In this document: piece after piece, positions 16,566 to 24,909 of the stretch
Layout of the letters: every line of letters starts with the position of its first letter
How positions within the stretch are numbered: the first letter of the stretch is position 1
Source of the DNA: Flavobacterium suaedae
GTDB lineage: Bacteria; Bacteroidota; Bacteroidia; Flavobacteriales; Flavobacteriaceae
Length of the DNA: 64,000 nt
Reading direction: 5' to 3'
Assembly: GCF_014642915.1 (NCBI RefSeq)
Contig: NZ_BMJE01000003.1
Coordinates: 1-64,000, forward strand
Made by a program: the position numbers and the translations under genes
Notes under the pieces: generated by a model
The model's input: only the letters and a program-made list of their open reading frames with translations
What the model was told of the DNA's origin: nothing
Database searches by the model: none

Positions 16566-16838
16566 GCTGTCATCACCCATATCACTCTAGCTTAACCTTG
16601 TGTTTCATAAATGGTCTTTGTACTGGTAAATACACTCAAAATCACTTGGATTATGTTCATCAATTAATTGAACCAAAAAAGTTGAGAAAAACACGTTTTT
16701 AACCTTTTCACTTTATTGAAAAGAAAAAAGGTGTATATAATTGTACACCTTTTTTAAATTCTATTTATTTTTTAGTTTACTAGTTTTTAATAAATTAAAC
16801 AACATTTATTGACTATCAACTAATTTGAACCATTACCA
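16566..16838 (-). repeat. Third copy of Rhs core end plus shared 3' flank
   Basis: 16566-16648 is a decayed copy of the Rhs core end (compare 19055-19138 and 21345-21425). 16649-16838 is a direct repeat of 19139-19320, including a terminator hairpin (AAGGTGTA...TACACCTTTTTT on both strands) and the last codons of the partner genes (both end NGSN). The flank therefore follows each toxin/partner module, as expected if modules were inserted by recombination between these repeats. Confidence 0.8.
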
Positions 16839-17610
16839 ATTTGAGAAATATCAAAGTATTTTTTGTGTTCTTGCATATTATATGAACCTTCAGCATGACT
16901 ATCATTTTCATGTATAACATAATCAAAAAAGAATGCATTTTTATCTGAATATTTCTTGTTAAGTATTATTCTTCCTTTATTTGAAGGTAAACGTATAACT
17001 GTATCAGGTTTTTCTTCACATTTTGTATCTTTTAAAATTACTAATTCTAACTTATTATTTTTAAATAATGATTTTACATTATAATCAAGAATAAGAGAGT
17101 GATTTACAAGAGTTTTTTTTACTGTAAAAAAGTACTCTTATTGAGAACTGTATCATTCTTCTCATTTAAAATTATTTCCTGATTTAAATAGTAGTCATCA
17201 CAGATAATTACATATTCTCGTTTAGCTGAAATTTTGTTTTTTTTATAAAACTTCCACCACCAAGCTTTAATAGTATCGTTTATATATAATCCCTCTTTAT
17301 CAAGATTTCCATTACTATCATATTCTACACTATAAGTAGCTCCTGTAGGTAATGTTTTTTTACTAAAACGCAGAGTTCCATTTCTATTAAATTTAATTAA
17401 TGAATCATTTTTTCCATCTCTAACAAAAATCTTTAAGTCTAAATAGCCTAAACTATCATAGCTTTCAACAATATTTAAAGAGTCTTGATCATACATTACA
17501 GCTTTAAGGTTTCCATTTTTATAATATATCTTTTCTACTATAGTTTTGTCTTCACACGAAACACAAAAGAAAAGAATAGAAAAAGCTGTTAAAAAAAGGT
17601 TCTTTTTCAT
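16820..17610 (-). pseudogene. MORN-type lipoprotein, probable Rhs partner, frameshifted
   Basis: The first part (17610-17119) encodes a lipoprotein signal (lipobox CVSC) and MORN/YwqK-like repeats (IYYKNGNLKAVMYDQDS, IKFNRNGTLRF, VEYDSNGNLDKEGLY). It stops after NKSTFLQ. Adding one A to the run of six at 17126-17131 on the plus strand restores a frame that continues about 100 residues to 16820 (TVKKTLVNHSLILDY ... DISQIGNGSN). The restored protein is 263 aa and ends like the 19305 gene. YwqK-type MORN proteins serve as antitoxins or immunity proteins in Bacteroidota. It follows the orphan Rhs tip by 2 bp. It is either a real frameshift or a homopolymer sequencing error. Confidence 0.75.
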
Positions 17611-17612
17611 AT

Positions 17613-18884
17613 CTATTGGGATAAATTATTGATTGACTCATTAACTAATCGACTCTTTTCTTTTTCGCTATTTTCTGCTGCAGTTCTAGCACTATCAATA
17701 GAGTCCTGATTGTTTGGAACTGTTACTTGAGTTGTACCATTATTAGTTTTTTGTAAGTATGCTGAATTACCATATGGTACTGTATATAAAGTACTATTTG
17801 GAACTGTTATGGTTGTATTTTTTTGAGTGGTTTCATCACCTTCACCTGTACTACCTACCATATCAAGAGTGGTTTTGATACTATCTCCTAGTGAAACCCC
17901 ATCATTAAATTTCTCAAGTACTTCTTTAATATTTCTTGTTCCATTATTAGATAACCCTCCACTCAATGCGCCCGCTACAGCAGCACCTGTAGCGTCTACC
18001 ACTTCTACATCCTGTCCATTTGAATCTCGTTTTTGATTATTTGAAAGAACAGCATCAGCATCATCTGACACTTCACTTCTAAAATCATAGCCTCCATAGT
18101 TGCTACTTTCTCCATTACCTTCAAAATTATCATCGGCAAGAGTAGCAGATATAGCTTCTCCTGCTTTAGATAAGCCTTCATCAATCCAATTAAAAAATGA
18201 ATCAATTTTGTCTGCAATGACTCTACCTGCTGCAGTAACTTCAGAAGGAACTGCCTCCAATCCTTCTAATTCCTTATATAAAACTACCTTATTCTCTGCG
18301 AAATTATATGGAGATTGGTATGCATATTTCTCTGCTAATGGGTCAATGCTCATGAATCGTCCTATCGCATAATCATAATTACGCCATTTAAAGCTATCCC
18401 AGTTAAGTCTTAGCTCGTCTTGGCGTTCTTGTCCTTGATACTTATACTTCTGTGCTTTATCATTCCCTCCGTTTACAGCTATATTATAGCCTTTGTGCTT
18501 TAAGCCAAACGGATAGTAATTGTCTTCTTCTACTATTTCGCTACTGGTTTTCTTTATACTTACATCGTCATACCAAACGGTATATCCGGTTGTGTTGGGG
18601 CGTTGTCCCATATTTTTTAATTGTATGTTTAAAGATACAATATTTGCAGGAACATTTACTGTACCTTCTAGTTTTACCCATTCCATCCTTGTTGTAGTTC
18701 CTACGCCTATGGTTTCGGTTATATAGCCGCTACTGCTTTTCATTTTAAGGGTTAGGTTTACATTGGGACCATTACTGTATAACCAAGCAGAATAGGTGTA
18801 CTCTGTGGTTGTTGGGTTGTCTATTATAAGACAGTCATCTCTGTCTCGTTCAAGTATACGTATTTCCTGATTACTTTTAATCAA
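17613..18884 (-). CDS. Orphan Rhs C-terminal fragment with toxin-like tip
   Basis: This 423-aa open frame has no signal peptide and begins inside an Rhs protein: its residues 1-150 are nearly identical to the end of the core of the 1664-aa Rhs protein (SSSGYITETIGVGTTTRMEW, NYYPFGLKHKGYN). The core-closing box FMSIDPLAEKYAYQSPYNF is at about 178-196. The tip (about 205-423) is Ser/Asn/Thr-rich and of no family I recognise. Upstream homology continues to 19138 but with a 13-bp deletion near 18935 that breaks the frame, so this is a silent orphan that would need recombination into the intact gene to be expressed. Confidence 0.75.
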   Translation of the reverse strand: MIKSNQEIRILERDRDDCLIIDNPTTTEYTYSAWLYSNGPNVNLTLKMKSSSGYITETIGVGTTTRMEWVKLEGTVNVPANIVSLNIQLKNMGQRPNTTGYTVWYDDVSIKKTSSEIVEEDNYYPFGLKHKGYNIAVNGGNDKAQKYKYQGQERQDELRLNWDSFKWRNYDYAIGRFMSIDPLAEKYAYQSPYNFAENKVVLYKELEGLEAVPSEVTAAGRVIADKIDSFFNWIDEGLSKAGEAISATLADDNFEGNGESSNYGGYDFRSEVSDDADAVLSNNQKRDSNGQDVEVVDATGAAVAGALSGGLSNNGTRNIKEVLEKFNDGVSLGDSIKTTLDMVGSTGEGDETTQKNTTITVPNSTLYTVPYGNSAYLQKTNNGTTQVTVPNNQDSIDSARTAAENSEKEKSRLVNESINNLSQ

Positions 18885-19138
18885 GTTTTCAGGGTTGTGT
18901 AATTGTCCTGAGTAGGTGCCACTATTTACCAGGGTGGGTTATTAAAGGTGTCTGTGTCTGATGGCAGGGTTGTACCGTATTGATTTACTAATACCCAACC
19001 GCTTTGGTTTTCAAATCCATCCCAGAAAGTATGGTGTACGTCGTTTATATAGCCATCATCGTCCATGTCACTGTAACTTAATCGTACATTTCCTAAATGG
19101 TCTTTGTACTGCTAAATATACTCAAAATCATTTGGGTT
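18437..19138 (-). repeat. Direct repeat of the Rhs core end (copy 2)
   Basis: About 700 bp are nearly identical to 20717-21425 inside the intact Rhs gene. The copy starts where the two tips diverge and ends at the shared 3' flank at 19139. Relative to the intact copy it carries small deletions near 18935 that shift the frame. It is the homology on which tip exchange would occur. Confidence 0.9.
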
Positions 19139-19320
19139 ATGTTCATCAATTAATTGAACCCAAAAAGTTGAGAAAAGCGTATTTTTAGCCTTTTAGTTAT
19201 GTTGAAAAGAAAAAAGGTGTACGTAATTGTACACCTTTTTAAATTCTATTTTTTTTTTAGTTTACTGGTTTTCAAAAATTCAAACAACATTTATTGAACT
19301 GAGGCTAATTTGAACCATTA
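19139..19320 (-). repeat. Direct repeat of the 3' module flank, with terminator
   Basis: About 180 bp repeated at 16649-16838. It contains the end of the 19305 partner gene, a hairpin AAGGTGTAC/GTACACCTT (about 19216-19240) flanked by T-tracts that can terminate on the minus strand, and a palindrome-like GTTCA...TGAAC. It joins the first module to the core remnant of the second. Confidence 0.85.
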
Positions 19321-19871
19321 TCCTTATGCTCCATATAATAGGTCTTAGTATTTTCATTACAGTTTGGAAAACATAAAAACTTTTTCTTGAAACGTTTCTT
19401 ATCATCTAAATAGTAATACTCATATAAACAATCAATATCTATTTCTTGAACAAGATCTTTATTCCAGTTTTCTATATTTATATTTTCTATATTTCCTAAA
19501 TCAGATATAAAATCAATAACATCTAAAGAGTTAAAACCGCCTAGTCTATAGAATCTATTTTCAATAATATTAAATGCAATATAATAATAACATTTTCTAT
19601 TTAATGTTCTAACAGATATATTTGAGTTTCTGTAAGGTTGCGAAAATTTTATTTTTAAGAAAAAAAAATTTTTATATACAGTTTTTAAAAATTTTGCTTC
19701 TTGACTTTCAATATCTAGCAATATTTGCTCTTTATTGGCAATTCCATATTCACTTACTGTAAAAAGTTTAGCTTTAAAAGCAATTGAAACTGAATCAACA
19801 CTTTGTGTTTGACTATACAAAGAGTTTGTTATATAAAATATTACTATATTTATTAATATTTTTTTTATCAT
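19305..19871 (-). CDS. Secreted protein, presumed immunity to the metallopeptidase Rhs tip
   Basis: This is 188 aa. The start chosen is the Met of MIKKILINIVIFY at 19871, because it gives a signal peptide ending NSLYSQ. A Met just before (19874) is equally possible, and frames extending to 19955 would lie inside the Rhs tip. The mature protein has no domain I recognise. It begins 2-5 bp after the stop of the Rhs toxin gene and ends within a repeated flank, exactly where the second module carries its MORN partner. This position is the main reason to call it immunity. Confidence 0.6.
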   Translation of the reverse strand: MIKKILINIVIFYITNSLYSQTQSVDSVSIAFKAKLFTVSEYGIANKEQILLDIESQEAKFLKTVYKNFFFLKIKFSQPYRNSNISVRTLNRKCYYYIAFNIIENRFYRLGGFNSLDVIDFISDLGNIENINIENWNKDLVQEIDIDCLYEYYYLDDKKRFKKKFLCFPNCNENTKTYYMEHKDNGSN

Positions 19872-19875
19872 CATA

Positions 19876-22800
19876 TTAATTATTAGACATTTGCTCCCAT
19901 TCTTTTGCTCTCTTACCACTAGGATTACCTGGATTATGCCCTCCATTACGATCAATTCCTCTTTTATCTAGATCTTTTAAGTAAAACATATAGCAAAAAG
20001 CATTTTCAATAATATAATTTGCATGACCCATTTCATGCTTAATAGTCTGTAAACTAGTTGGAATAGTTGCTGTAAATGCTGCTGTATTATTTATTGCAAG
20101 AGTTATAGAAACAGTATTTATACCAAATTCATTGGACATAGGTCTCACGCTACCATCTTTATTATAATCAAAAGTAGCTTCCGTTCCGCCCCAAGTTCCA
20201 GGTCCAAAATTTTCTACACCAACATAAACATCTACTGATTCTCCATACTCATTAACCATATTATCCATAGTTTTAAATAAATTTGGAGAGTTTTCTTTGA
20301 ACTCTTTTATCTTTCTTTCAGTTATTTCAGAACGATTTTTATATTTTTTCAGTTCTTTTTCAGCATTTTTCAACATATTTGAATACCTCTTATACCTCTT
20401 ATATTCTTTTTTATTACCAGAATAATCCTTTTTATTTTTACCATATTTTTTTTCAAACATATTTACAGCATTTTTAGCCTGTTCTACATCCTGTTCTGCT
20501 TTATTTTTTCTTTCTTCATCGCTATTTTTAACTTTTTTTCCGTCAGGATCAATAAAGAAGATAGGGTTATCCAATGTGTAAGCATATACTGAAACTTGAG
20601 AGTAAATTTCCGCCAACGGGTCAACATTAAACCAGCGTCCCAATGCAGGGTCATAATTACGTGCATCGTAATCGTAAAGGTTAAGGTTTAACTCATCTTG
20701 CAGCTCCTTGCCATTGTATTTATACTTCTGTGCTTTATCATTCCCTCCGTTTACAGCTATATTATAGCCTTTGTGTTTTAAGCCAAACGGATAGTAATTG
20801 TCTTCTTCTACTATTTCGCTACCGGTTTTCTTTATACTTACATCGTCATACCAAACGGTATATCCGGTTGTGTTGGGGCGTTGTCCCATGTTTTTTAATT
20901 GTATGTTTAAAGATACAATATTTGCAGGAACATTTACTGTGCCTTCTAATTTTACCCATTCCATTCTTGTTGTAGTTCCTACGCCTATAGTTTCGGTTAT
21001 ATAGCCGCTACTGCTTTTCATTTTAAGGGTTAGGCTTACATTGGGACCGTTACTGTATACCCAGGCAGAATAGGTGTATTGGGTGCTTTCTGTGTTATTT
21101 ACAGCAATCGGATCACGGTTTGCCAGTATACGTATTTCCTGGTTACCTTTAATCAGGTTTTCAGGGTTGTGTACTTGTCCTGAGTAGGTACCACTATTTA
21201 CAAGGGTTGGGTTATTAAAATAGTATTTAAAGGTGTCTGTGCCTGATGGCAGGGTTGTACCGTATTGGTTTATTAATGTCCAACCGCTTTGGTTTTCAAA
21301 CCCATCCCAGAAAGTATGGTGTACGTCGTTTATATAGCCATCATCATCCATGTCACTGTAACTCAGTCTTGTGTTGCCTAAATGATCTTTGTATTGGTAA
21401 ATATACTCAAAATCATCTGGATTATATCTGTATGGACTGTTAGGGTATTCGGGATCTGTAAGGGTTGCTTCGGGTACTTTTACATAACCTTCAGGATGAC
21501 TAAAGAATTGCAGTACATCATTTTCATAAATAAACCCGTTTGCATAATCAGTAGTAGTAACGTTACTGTTTTCAGTTACTACTTTTTGCAGTTTAGCCCC
21601 GGTAGCATCATATATATAGTTAATAACTCCTATTTGTTGTACATTATCATCAAAAAAAGTTATTTCAGTAGGTAGGTTTAAATGGTTATAGGTAATACCC
21701 TCAATAGCTTCTGTTCCAATACCTTTATTAAGGTCTATTTCCATATTACCGTTTACATCATATGTATAATCATAATCACCGGCACCTGTAGTTCTATCAC
21801 TAAATCCTTCTAAGCCTTGTGTATTATCACTAACGCTTTTTAACTGGTTGCTGTCTGTATAATAAATATAATCAAGTTCATCTATTTTTTCGATAACTTC
21901 AAGATTAGTCCATCCGTGACGCTCTAAGTGGAGTATATTACCGTTCTTGTCATAACTGATATTACCTTCTGTATAATTCTCTGTTTCCGCAGGATTATTT
22001 GCAAGCCCATAAGCCCCCATATAATTGGCATCTGTAAGACGGTTTAGTGCATCGTACTTATAGTAATAGCCTCGCTTGTTATTATCGGTTATACTCTTCC
22101 AGTAGGTTTCGCTTATGTTTCCGTTATAGAGTGCTGTTCCGTTACTTTCATCAGTTTGTGTATAATTTATTTTAAAAGCAAAAAGGTCATCATATAAAGT
22201 AACATCAGGGTTATTTATTGTTTTAAGCCACCCGCGAATATTATAGTTATAGTCTATTGTCTGGAGTCTTATATCATCATATACACCGTCTTTTCCTCCT
22301 ACTCCTTTTTCATCCAATTGTCCTAATTCGTCATAATGGTTTTCTGCTATAACGTGAGTATAAGGTCCCATCTGCCATCCGCTTTGAGGTGTTTGTGACT
22401 GTTTGTGCTTTAACAACCTGCCCATACGGTCATAAGTATATCTATCATAAATAATAAGCTCCGGCTTTCCTGTTTTTAAATGATGTGTTTTTGTATAGAT
22501 CGGCTGTCCGGTAAAGTTAAGCGTACTCTCTACAATATCCTCCGTTCCCAAATAAGGGTTTTTGGTATGCCCTAATATTGGTCGTGCTTTCTCATCATAA
22601 CCTGTTACAGAAGTAATCCAGTCTATATCAGCATCACCAGTAAGATTATTATCTTCTAAAACTCTTACTTTTGTTCCTGTTGCCAAGCCTTTTAAATTAT
22701 CGGTAATGTCCGGATCAGTTGCTGTAGACGGAGTAGCTATTCCGTCTAAATTAAAATTATAATCATCATAATAATTAACACTCAGCAAGTCATACATTAT

Positions 22801-24870
22801 TATAGCAGGATTAGAATAAGCATTAAAGTCGTAATAGAGTTCAGTGCCATCAAACAGGGATGGGGTTGTTGTACGGTTTTCATATAGATGCTCTTCTGGT
22901 GTACTTTTAATAACATCCTGAAGGTTTCTTCTTACTTGACGAGCTCCGGAAGTCATGTCGTGATTGTAATATATCCCGGTGTAGGCTACTCTGCTTAGTT
23001 TATCATACTTTGTAAAGAGCCATTTGTTAACAGGATTCCCTTTTTCATCTAACGTTGTCAGTCTTTGGTTTTCATCCTGGGTAAGTACAACTCTGTCCAG
23101 CTCGTCATATACTATATAGGTCCAGCCATTTCCCGGAATATGCTTTTCTACTACACGGTTACGGCTATCATAATGATATATATAGCACAAACCGTATAAT
23201 TTTTCTTCTATAATATTATACGTAACGGTATGGAATAAAGAGCCTTGATAGTTATTACTGGTAAGACTTCCTGAACCATTTATATATATATTATTATTTC
23301 GTACAGATAAATCATAACTATAGCCTGTACCACTTAAAGTAACAAAATCCATATCAGGAAGACTTCTTTGTACGGGCAGGTTTATAACATAGCCATTTTT
23401 AAGATTTAAAGGTATATTAGAGGAAAGATTCATAGATAAAGTAATTATATCATCTTCTCCTATTGTTACCGATAGTCCACCTGTAGCACCATAGGAGTTG
23501 TCTATATAGGTGTTAACTATGGCACTTCCGCTAAGACCAAGACTATCAATAGCTCGTTGATACTCTGCAGAGGTTGTTGGGTCTACTTTACAAAATGCTG
23601 TCCATGGGTAGCTTTTAGAATAGGATAGTTTTTGAGAACTGTTAAAACTAATGTTCATAGAAGGTACCGCCCCTCCGTTACCTTGTACAATTAATTGGTT
23701 TTTATTAATTGAAAAAAGATAATCATAACCGTCTCCGGAGATTCTTCCCAGTTCAGTATCCGGAAAACTGCCTAGCTTTTCCTTGGTTAAATCTACCAAA
23801 GCATCTGTTCTATATGGAATTGCTCCGTCAGTAGCTATATTAATAGTAAGAGTGAGGGTGCCGTCCTGTTCAGGAATTAAAGAGAAACCTCCCTGACCGC
23901 CGTAAGTACTAAGCCCTTCCAGATTTAATATTTCACTATTATCATAATTATATATATATTGTTTGAAGTTGGCTACTGTTTCCGGACTTACTTTTGAAAG
24001 ATGGGTCCATGGGTAGTTTCTTCCGGGTAAAGTTGCCCTAACTTGGGTTTCAACTATTCCTTCAGATGCAAGCGGAGGAATTACATACGTTAAATTGGAA
24101 AACTTATCATAAACATAATAGGTGTCATGTGGTTCACCTTCATTATAGGTTCGTTTTAAAATTATTTTCCCAAATTTATCTTTAAACTCTTCCGTAGTTT
24201 TATTTTTTCCGTCTGCAGGTTGCCAGTTTTCGTCTTTTGTTATTGTCTTGTATAGTTGACCGGGACCGTAATAGCCTTTATGTATAAGTATTGTGGTTTC
24301 TGTATCTGTAGGGTCATCAAATTTAACCGCAAAATTCCTTACTTCGTTGGCTATGTTTAGTTTATATTTAAATTTTACTGTGTGGTCTCCATCGTTATCT
24401 ACATTGTAATCAGTATCGGGAAGACCTGCCCACTCAGCTCCCGGAGCTGCTTGTTTATTTGTCCTACCTAAAGGAGATGCTTCTATAAAAGCCTCTGAAT
24501 AAGGGTTAGCTGTATTTTCATATTTAGGAGTTAGGTAAAAAGTGTTAGTATTGGCTAACCCTGAAGGGTCATATTCAATATCTGTTGCTGTAGTGGTACC
24601 ATAAGGCAGGTATTGTTTTAATTGTCTCCCAAATTCATCATATTCAATATGGGTTACTATATTTTTTTCCTGTCCTGAAGCCTTGTTTGCTATTTGCTGA
24701 ATAGGACGCCCCAGCCCATCCAAATAAGTAATATTTGTACGAGCCTTGGAAGTATCTGCCTGAATTGTAGCCTCGTAATAACTGGTAGATTTAACGTAGT
24801 TATGAGTGTCAGTCTGTGCATTTATTACTAAAGGTATAAGAAATAATGCTATATATAGAATGTTTTTCAT
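19876..24870 (-). CDS. Rhs/YD-repeat protein with DUF6443-like start and HEMGH metallopeptidase-like tip
   Basis: This 1664-aa secreted protein has a signal peptide (1-18, ending VINAQ), then a DUF6443-like N-terminus with a THIEYDEFGRQLKQYLPYG YD motif, then a long YD-repeat shell (for example YDRYTYDRMGRLLKH, YKYDALNRLTDANY) and the core-closing box ARNYDPALGRWFNVDPLAE at about 1412. The variable tip has a Lys/Glu-rich coiled linker, then IKHEMGHANY with the zincin HExxH at about 1612-1616 and a possible third ligand in GGHNPGNPSGKRA near the end. The tip is thus probably a zinc metallopeptidase toxin. It is likely made with the 1263-aa partner upstream. The region 20717-21425 is duplicated in the orphan module. 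Confidence 0.88.
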   Translation of the reverse strand: MKNILYIALFLIPLVINAQTDTHNYVKSTSYYEATIQADTSKARTNITYLDGLGRPIQQIANKASGQEKNIVTHIEYDEFGRQLKQYLPYGTTTATDIEYDPSGLANTNTFYLTPKYENTANPYSEAFIEASPLGRTNKQAAPGAEWAGLPDTDYNVDNDGDHTVKFKYKLNIANEVRNFAVKFDDPTDTETTILIHKGYYGPGQLYKTITKDENWQPADGKNKTTEEFKDKFGKIILKRTYNEGEPHDTYYVYDKFSNLTYVIPPLASEGIVETQVRATLPGRNYPWTHLSKVSPETVANFKQYIYNYDNSEILNLEGLSTYGGQGGFSLIPEQDGTLTLTINIATDGAIPYRTDALVDLTKEKLGSFPDTELGRISGDGYDYLFSINKNQLIVQGNGGAVPSMNISFNSSQKLSYSKSYPWTAFCKVDPTTSAEYQRAIDSLGLSGSAIVNTYIDNSYGATGGLSVTIGEDDIITLSMNLSSNIPLNLKNGYVINLPVQRSLPDMDFVTLSGTGYSYDLSVRNNNIYINGSGSLTSNNYQGSLFHTVTYNIIEEKLYGLCYIYHYDSRNRVVEKHIPGNGWTYIVYDELDRVVLTQDENQRLTTLDEKGNPVNKWLFTKYDKLSRVAYTGIYYNHDMTSGARQVRRNLQDVIKSTPEEHLYENRTTTPSLFDGTELYYDFNAYSNPAIIMYDLLSVNYYDDYNFNLDGIATPSTATDPDITDNLKGLATGTKVRVLEDNNLTGDADIDWITSVTGYDEKARPILGHTKNPYLGTEDIVESTLNFTGQPIYTKTHHLKTGKPELIIYDRYTYDRMGRLLKHKQSQTPQSGWQMGPYTHVIAENHYDELGQLDEKGVGGKDGVYDDIRLQTIDYNYNIRGWLKTINNPDVTLYDDLFAFKINYTQTDESNGTALYNGNISETYWKSITDNNKRGYYYKYDALNRLTDANYMGAYGLANNPAETENYTEGNISYDKNGNILHLERHGWTNLEVIEKIDELDYIYYTDSNQLKSVSDNTQGLEGFSDRTTGAGDYDYTYDVNGNMEIDLNKGIGTEAIEGITYNHLNLPTEITFFDDNVQQIGVINYIYDATGAKLQKVVTENSNVTTTDYANGFIYENDVLQFFSHPEGYVKVPEATLTDPEYPNSPYRYNPDDFEYIYQYKDHLGNTRLSYSDMDDDGYINDVHHTFWDGFENQSGWTLINQYGTTLPSGTDTFKYYFNNPTLVNSGTYSGQVHNPENLIKGNQEIRILANRDPIAVNNTESTQYTYSAWVYSNGPNVSLTLKMKSSSGYITETIGVGTTTRMEWVKLEGTVNVPANIVSLNIQLKNMGQRPNTTGYTVWYDDVSIKKTGSEIVEEDNYYPFGLKHKGYNIAVNGGNDKAQKYKYNGKELQDELNLNLYDYDARNYDPALGRWFNVDPLAEIYSQVSVYAYTLDNPIFFIDPDGKKVKNSDEERKNKAEQDVEQAKNAVNMFEKKYGKNKKDYSGNKKEYKRYKRYSNMLKNAEKELKKYKNRSEITERKIKEFKENSPNLFKTMDNMVNEYGESVDVYVGVENFGPGTWGGTEATFDYNKDGSVRPMSNEFGINTVSITLAINNTAAFTATIPTSLQTIKHEMGHANYIIENAFCYMFYLKDLDKRGIDRNGGHNPGNPSGKRAKEWEQMSNN
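20717..21425 (-). repeat. Direct repeat of the Rhs core end (copy 1, in the intact gene)
   Basis: This segment inside the intact Rhs gene is nearly identical to 18437-19138. The homology ends abruptly at the core/tip boundary, as in tip-displacement loci. Confidence 0.9.
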
Positions 24871-24909
24871 GAGTCTTAATTAATTGGGTGGGTAATAAGT
24901 TTGATTGGA

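Noticed and set aside
18885..19138. Upstream part of the orphan Rhs as an active gene
   Set aside because: A 13-bp deletion relative to the intact copy breaks the frame and no signal peptide or promoter is present.
19872..19955. Extended N-terminus of the immunity protein
   Set aside because: It lies inside the end of the Rhs tip gene. The Met at 19871 starts a good signal peptide.
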